NCBI RefSeq assembly: GCF_036053395.1
Contig: NZ_CP107942.1
Location: 3,500,501-3,564,500 of the forward strand
Origin: Actinoplanes sp. NBC_00393
GTDB lineage: Bacteria; Actinomycetota; Actinomycetes; Mycobacteriales; Micromonosporaceae
Length of the DNA stretch: 64,000 nt
Reading direction: 5' to 3'
Below the pieces are notes generated by a model. The model worked only from the letters and a program-made list of their open reading frames with translations, did not search any database and was not told the origin of the DNA. Shown piece after piece: positions 9,555 to 17,057 of this stretch (position 1 is the stretch's first letter; each line of letters starts with the position of its first letter). The translations under genes and the position numbers were made by a program.

Positions 9555-9998
9555 CTAATCCCCCAGCCGACCCGCCGGTGCCGTCGCCTGGCGCAGCACT
9601 GTGATGGACGCCGTCACGCCGGCTTCACTGCTGTGCAGGGTCAAAGTGTGGGCCAGTTGCTGTGCCAGCCAGAGACCGCGCCCTCCGGGCACGTTCGCCG
9701 GCGGAGGACGCAGGATCGTCGGCGGCGGCATCGAGAATCCCGGACCTTCGTCGCGGACCTCGCAGACCACCGCGCTGCCCTGCGTACATACGTACACGGT
9801 GCCGGAGCCGCCGCCGTGCCGCACGGCATTGGTGATCAGCTCGTAGGCCGCCGTGAGGAAGTCCTCCAGCGTGTCCCGGTCGAGTCCGACCCGCTCAGCC
9901 CGGTCACGCAGTGTCCGGCGCAGCTGCGAGACGTCCTCGCCGTCGAAATTCTGCGACCAGGCAACCTCGGGCGGGTATTCCGGGCGGTCGGCACTCAT
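9555..9998 (-). CDS. Anti-sigma factor-type serine/threonine kinase (HATPase_c_2)
   Basis: 147 residues with a single GHKL ATPase domain: AAYELITNAVRHG (N box), DEGPGF (G1) and GGRGLWLAQQL (G2). RsbW/SpoIIAB-like kinases bind a sigma factor or phosphorylate a STAS antagonist. The start at 9998 gives a normal N-terminus; the longer reading to 10592 overlaps the divergent glycosyltransferase gene and is rejected. Upstream, GTTT-N14-GGGTTA is close to an actinobacterial SigB-type promoter. It converges on the GAF-SpoIIE gene 43 bases away. Confidence 0.88.
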   Translation of the reverse strand: MSADRPEYPPEVAWSQNFDGEDVSQLRRTLRDRAERVGLDRDTLEDFLTAAYELITNAVRHGGGSGTVYVCTQGSAVVCEVRDEGPGFSMPPPTILRPPPANVPGGRGLWLAQQLAHTLTLHSSEAGVTASITVLRQATAPAGRLGD

Positions 9999-10032
9999 CG
10001 CCACGTTCGCATCGGGGACACATTGAGGCTGG

Positions 10033-10056
10033 TAACCCGAACGGTCCGGGCAAAAC
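10033..10056 (-). promoter_or_regulatory. Possible SigB-like promoter of the anti-sigma kinase gene
   Basis: Read on the minus strand, GTTT (10056-10053), 14 bases, then GGGTTA (10038-10033). Streptomyces SigB-type promoters are described as GTTT/GNNTN-14-16-GGGTAY, so this matches except for the last bases. Transcription would begin about 27 bases before the ATG at 9998. Confidence 0.4.
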
Positions 10057-10163
10057 CTGGCAGGCCGGCCTCTCATCCGATCGGCGTGCTCAGCCGAGAG
10101 CTCCAACCTGTGACATAGGCTGGGTGACCGGTTGAGCGACGGTCGGTACGACGGGAGACCCCG

Positions 10164-11384
10164 GTGCGGCTTCTGATCGTGACGGCGGGATCGCGAGGTG
10201 ATGTCGCGCCGTTCACGGGCCTGGGCCAGCGGCTGCAGCAGGCCGGTCATCAGGTGGCGCTGGCCGCCCACGACCGGTTCGCCGGCCTGGTTCGTGACAG
10301 CCACCTGGAATACCGAGCCCTTCCCGGTGATCCAGTCGAACTGGTGCGCGCACGCACGGCTGCCCCCACGCCGCAAGACGCGCAAGCGGTCTTCGCCGCG
10401 TTCCTCGACGAGTTGGGCGAAGGTGTGGTGAGCGCCGCGGCCGCGGGCACGGACATGCTGCTCACCGCGTTCGGCCCGGCACCGCTGAGCCGGCTCGTGG
10501 CCGACGGATGGGGCATACCGAGCCTCGGCGTCTACCTCGCGCCCGGGTTTCCCACCCGGGAGTTCCCGCCACCTGGCTGGCCCGCCGAACACTCCTCGGC
10601 CGCTGACAACCTGAACGCGGGGCGCGAACTAGTCACCCGGACCGAAGCCCTCTACGCCGGAGTTCTGCGGCGGCTGCGCCCCCGGCTCGGTCTACCGGCC
10701 GCCGAGGCGCCGGGCCCTCGCGACGACTGGCACATTTGCCACGGCTACAGTCCCGCAGTGGTCCCCCGACCGGCAGACTGGCCCGCCAATGTGCACGTGA
10801 CCGGATACTGGTGGCCGGCAGCACCACCGCAATGGCGGCCCCCGGACTTGTTGCTCGACTTCCTGCAGGCCGGTCCGCCTCCGGTGTTCGTCGGTTTCGG
10901 CAGCATGACCGCGGCCCACGACCGGCTCCAGGACGTCGTCGCGACTGCCGTCAAACGCGCCGGCGTACGCGCCGTGGTCCAATCCGGCTGGGCCGAGCTC
11001 GCACCCGCCGGGGACGACGTCCTGCTCGTCGGTGAACTGCCACACGACTGGCTGTTCCCGCAGACAGCCGCTGTAGTTCACCACGCCGGAGCAGGCACCA
11101 CAGCAGCCGGACTACGCGCGGGCGTTCCAGCGGTCCCGGTGCCCGTTCTGGTCGATCAGCCGTTCTGGGCGGACCGGCTGCACCGACTCGGCGTCGCACC
11201 GAGTCCGCTGCCGATCCACGAGTTGTCAGCCGACACCCTCACCGGCGCGCTGCGGTCCTGCCTCGAGCGGCCGGCCTACCAGGCCCGAGCCACCGAGATC
11301 GCCCGCCGGATCCGCGCTGAGGACGGTCCCGGGGCGGTGCTCTCGCTGATCACCCAGCTCGCTGCTGGACCAGATCGAGAATGA
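10164..11384 (+). CDS. GT1-family glycosyltransferase (sterol/glycopeptide Gtf-like)
   Basis: 406 residues from a GTG start. The N-terminus MRLLIVTAGSRGDVAPFTGLG and the C-terminal VHHAGAGTTAAGLRAGVP identify a GT-B nucleotide-sugar-dependent glycosyltransferase of the type that includes glycopeptide Gtf and sterol glucosyltransferases. FVGFGSMTA marks the interdomain linker. Acceptor and sugar are unknown. It diverges from the anti-sigma kinase gene, from which it is separated by 165 bases. Confidence 0.88.
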   Translation: MRLLIVTAGSRGDVAPFTGLGQRLQQAGHQVALAAHDRFAGLVRDSHLEYRALPGDPVELVRARTAAPTPQDAQAVFAAFLDELGEGVVSAAAAGTDMLLTAFGPAPLSRLVADGWGIPSLGVYLAPGFPTREFPPPGWPAEHSSAADNLNAGRELVTRTEALYAGVLRRLRPRLGLPAAEAPGPRDDWHICHGYSPAVVPRPADWPANVHVTGYWWPAAPPQWRPPDLLLDFLQAGPPPVFVGFGSMTAAHDRLQDVVATAVKRAGVRAVVQSGWAELAPAGDDVLLVGELPHDWLFPQTAAVVHHAGAGTTAAGLRAGVPAVPVPVLVDQPFWADRLHRLGVAPSPLPIHELSADTLTGALRSCLERPAYQARATEIARRIRAEDGPGAVLSLITQLAAGPDRE

Positions 11385-11774
11385 TCCGCGCGACTCATCA
11401 GGACGATGGTCATCGCGCGGTGACGCGCTCGTACAGGTCAACGCTCGGGTAGATCGCGGCGGCCGGGCGCGGCCGCGACACGCTGCTCAACATACGCGCG
11501 TACCTGTGCACGAACGCCCGCCCAGCCGCACCGCGCGCGTCTGCGGGACATCCCATGTCGGCCGGGCGCACCAGGCCGGAAAGGTCAGATCCACGGGCAC
11601 CGTAGGCTCGGCGCGTGGCCTCTGCGCAGGTTCCTCACGGGGTAGGACGCGCGATGGCACGCATCCGGGCAGAAGAGGATCTCCGGACGACCAGCCGTTC
11701 ACGGCGCCGCCACCGGAACGGCTGACCGGGCGCCACTCCCGGAGGCGAAAGCCAAGGGCCGGGCGTGACGGACG
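11385..11774. other. Intergenic region with one doubtful short ORF
   Basis: Mostly featureless. TAGGCT (11603-11608) stands six bases before a GTG (11615) opening a 36-codon frame that ends at 11725, the same leaderless layout seen elsewhere in the window. Its product is rich in arginine and not recognisable, so it may be the head of a decayed gene. Confidence 0.35.
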
Positions 11775-12653
11775 TCAGTCCTGCGTGCTCTTCTCTCGCT
11801 GGTCGGCGGCTGCCCAGCTGGCGATGAGGCTGAGCGCGTCCTGATCGGGTGAGCCCGGTTCGGCGCTGTAGGCGTTGAGCCGCAGCCCCTGGTCCGCAGT
11901 CAGGTCCAGCGATTCGTACGCCAGGGTCAGGTCGCCGACCAGCGGGTGGTGCAGGCGTTTGACGCCGGAGCGGTGCAGGCGCACGTTGTGCGCGGCCCAC
12001 CAGGTGCGGAACGGTTCGCTGCGGGTGGACAGCTCGCCGATCAGGTCGGTCAGGTCCTTGTCGTACGGATGGCGGCCGGCCTCGCCGCGCAGCAACGCGA
12101 CGACATCCTCGGCCAGCTGCTGCCAGTCGCGGTAGAAGTCCTGGGAGGCGGCGTCCAGGAAGACGAACCGGGCCAGATTCGGCCGCCCGGCGGCGTCCTG
12201 GAAGACGGGGGCGAAGACGGCGCGGCCCAGGGGGTTGACGCCGAGGATGTCGAGCCGGCCGTTGCGTACGTAGGCCGGGGCGCCGGTCACGGCGTCCAGC
12301 AGATGCTGCACCGTCGGGCGGACGGCGCCGGTGGTTCGGCGGCGGCCGGTCCGCGCGGCACGGGGGCCGGTGTTGGCCTGGCGGGCCAGGTCGTAGAGGT
12401 GTTCACGTTCGGCGTCGTCCAGCCGCAGCGCCCGGGCCAGGGCTTCCAGCACGCTTTCCGAGACGCCGGTGAGGTTGCCGCGTTCGAGGCGGGTGTAGTA
12501 GTCGACGCTGACCCCGGCGAGCATCGCGGCTTCCTCGCGGCGCAGGCCGGGCACGCGGCGGCTGGTGCCGTAGGCCGGCAGTCCCGCCTGCTCGGGGGTG
12601 ATGCGGGCGCGGCGGGTGGTGAGGAAGTCGCGGGTCTCACTGCGGTGGTCCAT
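11775..12653 (-). CDS. XRE-family regulator with MmyB-like ligand domain
   Basis: 292 residues. The N-terminal helix-turn-helix (about 15-90) contains VPGLRREEAAMLAGVSVDYYTRLERG, and the C-terminal part (about 110-285) matches the MmyB-like ligand-binding domain (NPLGRAVF, YDKDLTDLIGEL, HPLVGDLTLAYESL), for which fatty-acid-like ligands have been described. The start at 12653 gives the family N-terminus; the extension to 12956 would run into the divergent gene. It is divergent from an aldo-keto reductase-flavodoxin pair and probably represses it and itself through the two matching sites at 12686-12707 and 12789-12810. Confidence 0.92.
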   Translation of the reverse strand: MDHRSETRDFLTTRRARITPEQAGLPAYGTSRRVPGLRREEAAMLAGVSVDYYTRLERGNLTGVSESVLEALARALRLDDAEREHLYDLARQANTGPRAARTGRRRTTGAVRPTVQHLLDAVTGAPAYVRNGRLDILGVNPLGRAVFAPVFQDAAGRPNLARFVFLDAASQDFYRDWQQLAEDVVALLRGEAGRHPYDKDLTDLIGELSTRSEPFRTWWAAHNVRLHRSGVKRLHHPLVGDLTLAYESLDLTADQGLRLNAYSAEPGSPDQDALSLIASWAAADQREKSTQD

Positions 12654-12685
12654 GCCTTCGACGCTACGTCCGGTTCCTCGAAGCT

Positions 12686-12707
12686 GGGAGGTTCTGTCGT
12701 TACCTCC
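12686..12707. promoter_or_regulatory. Candidate XRE operator 1
   Basis: A 22-base site built as GGAGGT-N9-ACCTCC. Its reverse complement recurs at 12789-12810 with 20 of 22 bases identical. It lies 33-54 bases upstream of the XRE regulator start, over its expected promoter. Confidence 0.65.
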
Positions 12708-12788
12708 TCGGGTGGCAGGCGCGATCTCGTCCCAGGGCTCGCAGCACGTTGAGGGTGAGTTGTCGAAATACGGCTCAAACGGAGGTTG

Positions 12789-12810
12789 GGAGGTAAAGCC
12801 AGAACCTCCC
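12789..12810. promoter_or_regulatory. Candidate XRE operator 2
   Basis: Inverted copy of the 12686-12707 site, 55-76 bases upstream of the aldo-keto reductase start. The two centres are about 103 bases apart, close to ten DNA turns, which would suit a looped repressor complex. Confidence 0.65.
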
Positions 12811-12864
12811 TGACCCACGCCGATCGTGCCACCGTCGGTTACGACCCGCGTGAAAGGACCACCG

Positions 12865-13734
12865 ATGAACCTCACCCTCAACAACGGCGTCGAGATGCCC
12901 GCCCTCGGATTCGGGGTCTTCCAGACGCCGCCGGATGAGACCCGCGCGGCGGTCACGGCCGCGCTCGAGGCCGGCTACCGGCACATCGACACCGCCGCCG
13001 CGTACGGCAACGAACGGCAGGTCGGCGAGGCCGTCGCGAACTCCGGCATCAACGGGATCTTCCTGGAGACCAAGATCTGGATCAGCGACTACGGGTACGA
13101 GCAGACCCTGCACGGCTTCGACAAGAGCGCCCGCAAACTCGGCGTGGACCGCATCGATCTGCTGATCCTGCACCAGGCTCTGCCGTCGGAGTTCGACAAG
13201 ACCCTGGCGGCGTACCGGGCGCTGGAGAAGTTGTACGCCGACGGGAAGGTCCGGGCGATCGGGGTCAGCAACTTCATGGTCGAGCACCTGACGGCGCTGC
13301 TGGATGCGGCGACGGTGGTGCCCGCGGTCAACCAGATCGAGGTGCATCCGTACTTCCAGCAGCGCGAGGTGCAGGCGTTCGGTGCCGAGCACGGCATCCT
13401 CACCCAGGCGTGGGCGCCGATCGGCGGCATCACGTTCTACCGCGACAGCGGTCACCGCAGCACCCTGCAGGACCCGGTGATCGGCGAGATCGCCACCGCG
13501 CACGGCAAGTCCCCGGCGCAGGTGATGCTGCGCTGGCACCTGCAGCAGGGTCGCTCGGCCATCCCGAAGTCCGTGCGCCCGCAGCGCATCGCGGAGAACC
13601 TCGACGTCTTCGACTTCGAGCTCACCGGCGACCAACTGGCCGCGATCGACGCCCTGGACACCGGCAAGCGCGGCGGTCCGGAACCCGCCGACATCACCCT
13701 GGCCAACTTCGGCATGCCGATCCCGGAGAACTGA
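12865..13734 (+). CDS. Aldo-keto reductase
   Basis: 289 residues, the normal AKR length, with the NADPH-dependent TIM-barrel signature: GYRHIDTAAAYGNE carrying the catalytic Asp and Tyr, LETKIWISDYG with the catalytic Lys, LLILHQ (His position occupied by His), and the cofactor loop AIPKSVRPQRIAEN. It reduces aldehydes or ketones; the substrate cannot be deduced. GAAAGGA at 12854-12860 supports the ATG. It is followed after 19 bases by the flavodoxin-like lipoprotein gene, and the pair is probably controlled by the divergent XRE regulator. Confidence 0.93.
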   Translation: MNLTLNNGVEMPALGFGVFQTPPDETRAAVTAALEAGYRHIDTAAAYGNERQVGEAVANSGINGIFLETKIWISDYGYEQTLHGFDKSARKLGVDRIDLLILHQALPSEFDKTLAAYRALEKLYADGKVRAIGVSNFMVEHLTALLDAATVVPAVNQIEVHPYFQQREVQAFGAEHGILTQAWAPIGGITFYRDSGHRSTLQDPVIGEIATAHGKSPAQVMLRWHLQQGRSAIPKSVRPQRIAENLDVFDFELTGDQLAAIDALDTGKRGGPEPADITLANFGMPIPEN

Positions 13735-13753
13735 GAACGAAGGAGGAAGGACG

Positions 13754-14392
13754 GTGCGTACGCCGCGCCGCGCCGTACTGCGCGCGTCTCTGCTACTCGG
13801 CGGGGGTGCCTTGCTCGCGGCCTGCGGTGACGGCGACCCGGCGCCCCGCAGGGCACCGGCTTCCACAGAACCGCCGCGGGTGCTGCTGGCCTACTTCTCC
13901 CGTGCCGGGGAGAACTATTGGTACGGCGGCACCCGCGACCTTGCCGTCGGCAACACGCAGGTCGTCGCCGAAATGATCGTCTCGCTGGTGCGCACGGACG
14001 TGTACCGCATCGAAGCCGCCGACCCGTATCCGCACGACTACCGCGCGACGGTCGACCGTAACGTCGCCGAACAGGACGCCGAGGCGCGCCCGGCGATTCT
14101 GGCCGCCCTGCCCGACACCACCGGCTACGACGTGGTGCTGCTGGGCAGCGGCATCTGGAACGTGCGCCCACCCATGATCATGAGCACATTCGCCGAGGGC
14201 GCCGGGCTGGCCGGTAAGACCATCCACCCGTTCGTCACGTACGCCGTCAGCGGGCTGGGCACCACGATCGACACCTACACCCGGCTGTGCCCCGATGCGA
14301 CCGTCGGCAGCGGCCTGGCCGTGCGAGGCGAGCAGGTGTCCGATGCCCGGCCACAGGTCGAGACCTGGCTGCGGCAGATCGGGCTGCGCTGA
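13754..14392 (+). CDS. Flavodoxin-like lipoprotein
   Basis: 212 residues from a GTG start preceded by AGGAGGAAGG. The N-terminus carries basic residues, a hydrophobic stretch and a lipobox (LLAAC, lipid-modified Cys at about residue 24). The rest is a Flavodoxin_4-type FMN domain, with LLAYFSRAGENYWYGG at the phosphate loop and later VVLLGSGIWNVRPP. It probably carries electrons at the outer face of the membrane, perhaps in redox partnership with the aldo-keto reductase encoded 19 bases upstream. Confidence 0.85.
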   Translation: MRTPRRAVLRASLLLGGGALLAACGDGDPAPRRAPASTEPPRVLLAYFSRAGENYWYGGTRDLAVGNTQVVAEMIVSLVRTDVYRIEAADPYPHDYRATVDRNVAEQDAEARPAILAALPDTTGYDVVLLGSGIWNVRPPMIMSTFAEGAGLAGKTIHPFVTYAVSGLGTTIDTYTRLCPDATVGSGLAVRGEQVSDARPQVETWLRQIGLR

Positions 14393-14465
14393 GCCGGCCG
14401 GCGAGGGGGTACTGCCAGTACCGGGCACAACCGATACTCCCTGACCTCGGCGTTTCCCGGTTGTC

Positions 14466-14810
14466 TTGAGGCATCAGCCACCGATGTACCAAGGCCTGCT
14501 CGAACGCGACACCGAACTGCTCGACGGCCTGCTCGACAGCGGTTACACGCTCACGCACATGACCGGCTACCGCCAGTCGCGCACGGAATGGCTGCAGCAG
14601 ATCGACTCGGGCGAGATGCGGTACCACTCCGCACAGCCGCGCAGCACAGCGGTCGAGGTGACCGGCGACACCGCCGTCCTGGTCGGCAGGGACGTCGTCG
14701 ACGCCACGATCTGGGGTGGCTGCGGCATCTGGAACCTGCAGCTCACCACCACGTTCGAACGCCGCGACGATACCTGGATCGCACTGCGGACCGTCGCCAC
14801 CACCTTCTGA
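14466..14810 (+). CDS. DUF4440/NTF2-like small protein, possibly N-terminally shortened
   Basis: 114 residues from TTG 14466, or 108 from ATG 14484. The start is uncertain and there is no good ribosome site. The C-terminal two thirds follow the DUF4440 pattern of the NTF2/SnoaL cone fold (LDGLLDSGYTLTHMTGY, RTEWLQQIDSGEMRYHS, VGRDVVDATIWGG, WIALRTVATTF). Family members usually have a longer first helix, so the 5' end may have been lost or mis-started. It follows the flavodoxin gene on the same strand by 73 bases. Function unknown. Confidence 0.65.
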   Translation: MRHQPPMYQGLLERDTELLDGLLDSGYTLTHMTGYRQSRTEWLQQIDSGEMRYHSAQPRSTAVEVTGDTAVLVGRDVVDATIWGGCGIWNLQLTTTFERRDDTWIALRTVATTF

Positions 14811-14911
14811 CCCTGTCCACGTTCGACGCCGCGAACACGGCGGGCCGGCCAACCGACAGCAACGCCCACGTCGCCGACCGAACTCCAAAATCGGGCATCG
14901 TGCAACGGCGG

Positions 14912-14930
14912 GAAGATTTCGGTTATCTTC
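14912..14930. promoter_or_regulatory. Inverted repeat upstream of the sigma/beta-helix gene
   Basis: GAAGAT-N7-ATCTTC ends 24 bases before the ATG at 14955. It could be an operator or a hairpin in the leader. No ECF-type -35 is obvious around it. Confidence 0.4.
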
Positions 14931-14954
14931 GGGCCGCCGCCGACACCTGTAGGC

Positions 14955-16877
14955 ATGTCCGTCCCCGAACTCGTCCGGGCCGCCCAGCGCGGCGACCGGG
15001 CCGCTGTCGAACAACTGGTCGCCGAACACCTCACCCTGGTGTACAACGTCGTCGGCCGGGCGCTCAACGGTCACGCAGACGTCGACGACGTCGTGCAGGA
15101 GACCTTCATCCAGGTCATGCGGGACCTGCACAGCCTGCGGGACCCGCAGCGGTTCCGTGCCTGGCTGCTCGCGATCGCGCACCGCCAGGTCCGGGTCCAT
15201 CTGCGGGCGCGGCGCCGGCTGGCCGGGCGGCAGCGCGACAGCGCCGCCGACCTGCCTGACCCCGGCAGCGACTTCGCCGCGCGGACGGTCACCGAGTTCA
15301 TGCTCACCGGCCAGCGCCGCGAGCTGGTCGAGGCGGCCCGCTGGCTCGACGACGACGACCGGATGCTGCTGGCGCTGTGGTGGCAGGAGACGGCCGGCGA
15401 GATCACCCGGGCCGAGCTGGCCGCCGCGTTGCACGTCAGCACCGGGCACGCCGCGGTCCGGGTCAAACGGATGCGTGACCAGCTCGACGCGATCCGGGTG
15501 GTCCTTCGCGCGCTGCAGGCCGGCACCTGCCCCGAGCTGGCCCGCACGATCGCAAGCTGGCCCGGCAGACCGGACGCGCTGTGGCGCAAGCGGCTGATCC
15601 GGCACACCCGCGGCTGCCCGCGCTGCGAACCGCACCGGCAGGGCCTGATCGCGCCCGAACACCTGCTGTTCGGCCTGGCCCCGGTGCCGATCGCGCTGGC
15701 CGGTGTGGTCCACGGCCTCGGCATGCCGCCGGCCAAGACCGCCGCGGCCCTGGTGCCGGGCAAGCTGACCGCCGCGGCGGTGGCCGCGCTGGTGGCTGCC
15801 GGCGGCGCTTTCTCGTACGCCGTAACGCGCGACCCCGAGACCCGGCCCAGCCCTCCCAGCACCACGATCGTCGCAGCGCCGGACGGCACGAGTGCCGGCG
15901 ACGGCACCCTGGACCGCCCGTACACCGTGGCCCGCGCCGTCGAGGTGGTCCGGCCCGGCCAGACGATCGCGCTGCGGGGCGGAACCTACCGGCTCACCGA
16001 CCCGATCGTCATCACCACCAGCGGCAGCGCCCGCAACCGGATCACGCTGGCCGGATACCAGGCGGAACGCCCGGTGCTGGACGCGTCCGCGCTGCCCGAC
16101 GACAAGTGGGCGGTCACCCACGAGGCCGACTTCTGGACCGTGCGGGATCTGGCGGTCACCGGGTCGCTGAGTCACGCGTACGTCTGTGTCTCCTGTGCCG
16201 GCACCGTGTTCCAGCGCCTCGCCCTGCACGGCAACGTGCGGGGCGCGCTGACCCTGCGCGACCCGGGCACCGTGGCGAACCAGGTGCTCGACTGCGATTT
16301 CTTCGACAACCGCGGAACTGGTCTGGGCATCAAGTTCGGCTCCGGCGCCGGGAACCTGGTGCGCGGCAACCGGGCGTTCCGCAACGGCGACAACGGGTTC
16401 GACTTCGGCGACTTCGCCAGCCCGGTCACCCTCGACACGAACTGGTCGTTCGACAACGCGATCAACGGCTTCGCGCTCGGCGGCGGCGACCCGGCGCCCC
16501 GGGCGGCGCACGTGCTGCGCAACAACGCCGCCTGGGCGAACGCGGGCCACGGCTTCTCCGACGACGAGAACGCCGCGCCGATCCGCCTGATCGGCAACAC
16601 CGCCTGGCGTAACCGGGTCGCGGGGTTCTCGCTGCCGTCGGGGGTGGCGCATCTGCGGGGCAATGTCGCGGCGGGCAACCGTACCCCGGTCATTCTCACG
16701 TCGCGGGCCGACGCCGCCGGCAACACCTGGCACCGCGGCGCGATCGCGCCCGCCACGGTCTTCCGGTCCACCGATCCGGCGTCGGCCGAGGGGCCACGCC
16801 GCCCGGACGGGAGCCTGCCGGTGACCTCATTCCTGGTCAGCCGCAGCGGTTCCGGCGCCACGATGCGAACGCCGTAG
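14955..16877 (+). CDS. ECF sigma factor fused to a membrane segment and a PL9-like beta-helix
   Basis: 640 residues in one frame. Sigma region 2 (about 7-85, DVDDVVQETFIQVMRDL and FRAWLLAIAHRQVRVHL) and region 4 (about 128-182, with helix-turn-helix LAAALHVSTGHAAVRVKRMR) form a normal ECF sigma factor. A linker with Cys221 and Cys224 (CPRCEPH) leads to a membrane helix (about 268-290), then a serine/proline-rich stalk and a right-handed beta-helix (about 305-600) whose coils resemble pectate lyase family 9. At the position of the PL9 catalytic lysine (GFKLGG in active enzymes, from memory) there is Ala507 (NGFALGG). I infer a pectin or oligogalacturonide sensor that controls the sigma domain. 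The next two genes encode pectinases. Confidence 0.85.
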   Translation: MSVPELVRAAQRGDRAAVEQLVAEHLTLVYNVVGRALNGHADVDDVVQETFIQVMRDLHSLRDPQRFRAWLLAIAHRQVRVHLRARRRLAGRQRDSAADLPDPGSDFAARTVTEFMLTGQRRELVEAARWLDDDDRMLLALWWQETAGEITRAELAAALHVSTGHAAVRVKRMRDQLDAIRVVLRALQAGTCPELARTIASWPGRPDALWRKRLIRHTRGCPRCEPHRQGLIAPEHLLFGLAPVPIALAGVVHGLGMPPAKTAAALVPGKLTAAAVAALVAAGGAFSYAVTRDPETRPSPPSTTIVAAPDGTSAGDGTLDRPYTVARAVEVVRPGQTIALRGGTYRLTDPIVITTSGSARNRITLAGYQAERPVLDASALPDDKWAVTHEADFWTVRDLAVTGSLSHAYVCVSCAGTVFQRLALHGNVRGALTLRDPGTVANQVLDCDFFDNRGTGLGIKFGSGAGNLVRGNRAFRNGDNGFDFGDFASPVTLDTNWSFDNAINGFALGGGDPAPRAAHVLRNNAAWANAGHGFSDDENAAPIRLIGNTAWRNRVAGFSLPSGVAHLRGNVAAGNRTPVILTSRADAAGNTWHRGAIAPATVFRSTDPASAEGPRRPDGSLPVTSFLVSRSGSGATMRTP

Positions 16878-16933
16878 ATTTCCTTTCTAAATTTCTGTAA
16901 TTCTCACCGTCCCGCGTGCACCTATAGGTCATG

Positions 16934-16954
16934 GAACTCGCATGCATGCAGTTC
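16934..16954. promoter_or_regulatory. Candidate operator upstream of the pectinase operon
   Basis: GAACT, one base, GCATGCATGC (itself a perfect palindrome), then AGTTC: a near-perfect 21-base dyad, 104-124 bases before the methylesterase start. The left edge also contains GGAAC, a core found in many ECF -35 elements. Confidence 0.5.
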
Positions 16955-16958
16955 AAGC

Positions 16959-16993
16959 CACCTTTATGAGTTATCGGAACATTTACAAAGGTG
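16959..16993. promoter_or_regulatory. Inverted repeat CACCTTT/AAAGGTG in an AT-rich promoter region
   Basis: Seven-base arms at 16959-16965 and 16987-16993 flank 21 bases that include a second GGAAC (16976-16980). This is the most AT-rich part of the interval and probably holds the promoter of the pectinase genes. I could not place a matching ECF -10 with confidence. Confidence 0.4.
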
Positions 16994-17057
16994 AATTGGC
17001 GCGGTATCAATGAACCGGTTCACCAATCCCCCACCATCCCCATTAGGAGACTCGCTC

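Noticed and set aside
11775..12956. 393-codon version of the XRE regulator
   Set aside because: The extension would cross both operators and the start of the divergent aldo-keto reductase gene.
14247..16733. 828-codon minus-strand open frame
   Set aside because: Antisense to the sensor-sigma gene and the flavodoxin end; no recognisable motif and the plus strand carries clear domains.
14955..16877. Sensor-sigma fusion as a product of a missing stop or frameshift between two genes
   Set aside because: The frame is continuous, the linker holds a plausible membrane helix, and the beta-helix half has no signal peptide or start of its own, so a true fusion is the simpler reading.
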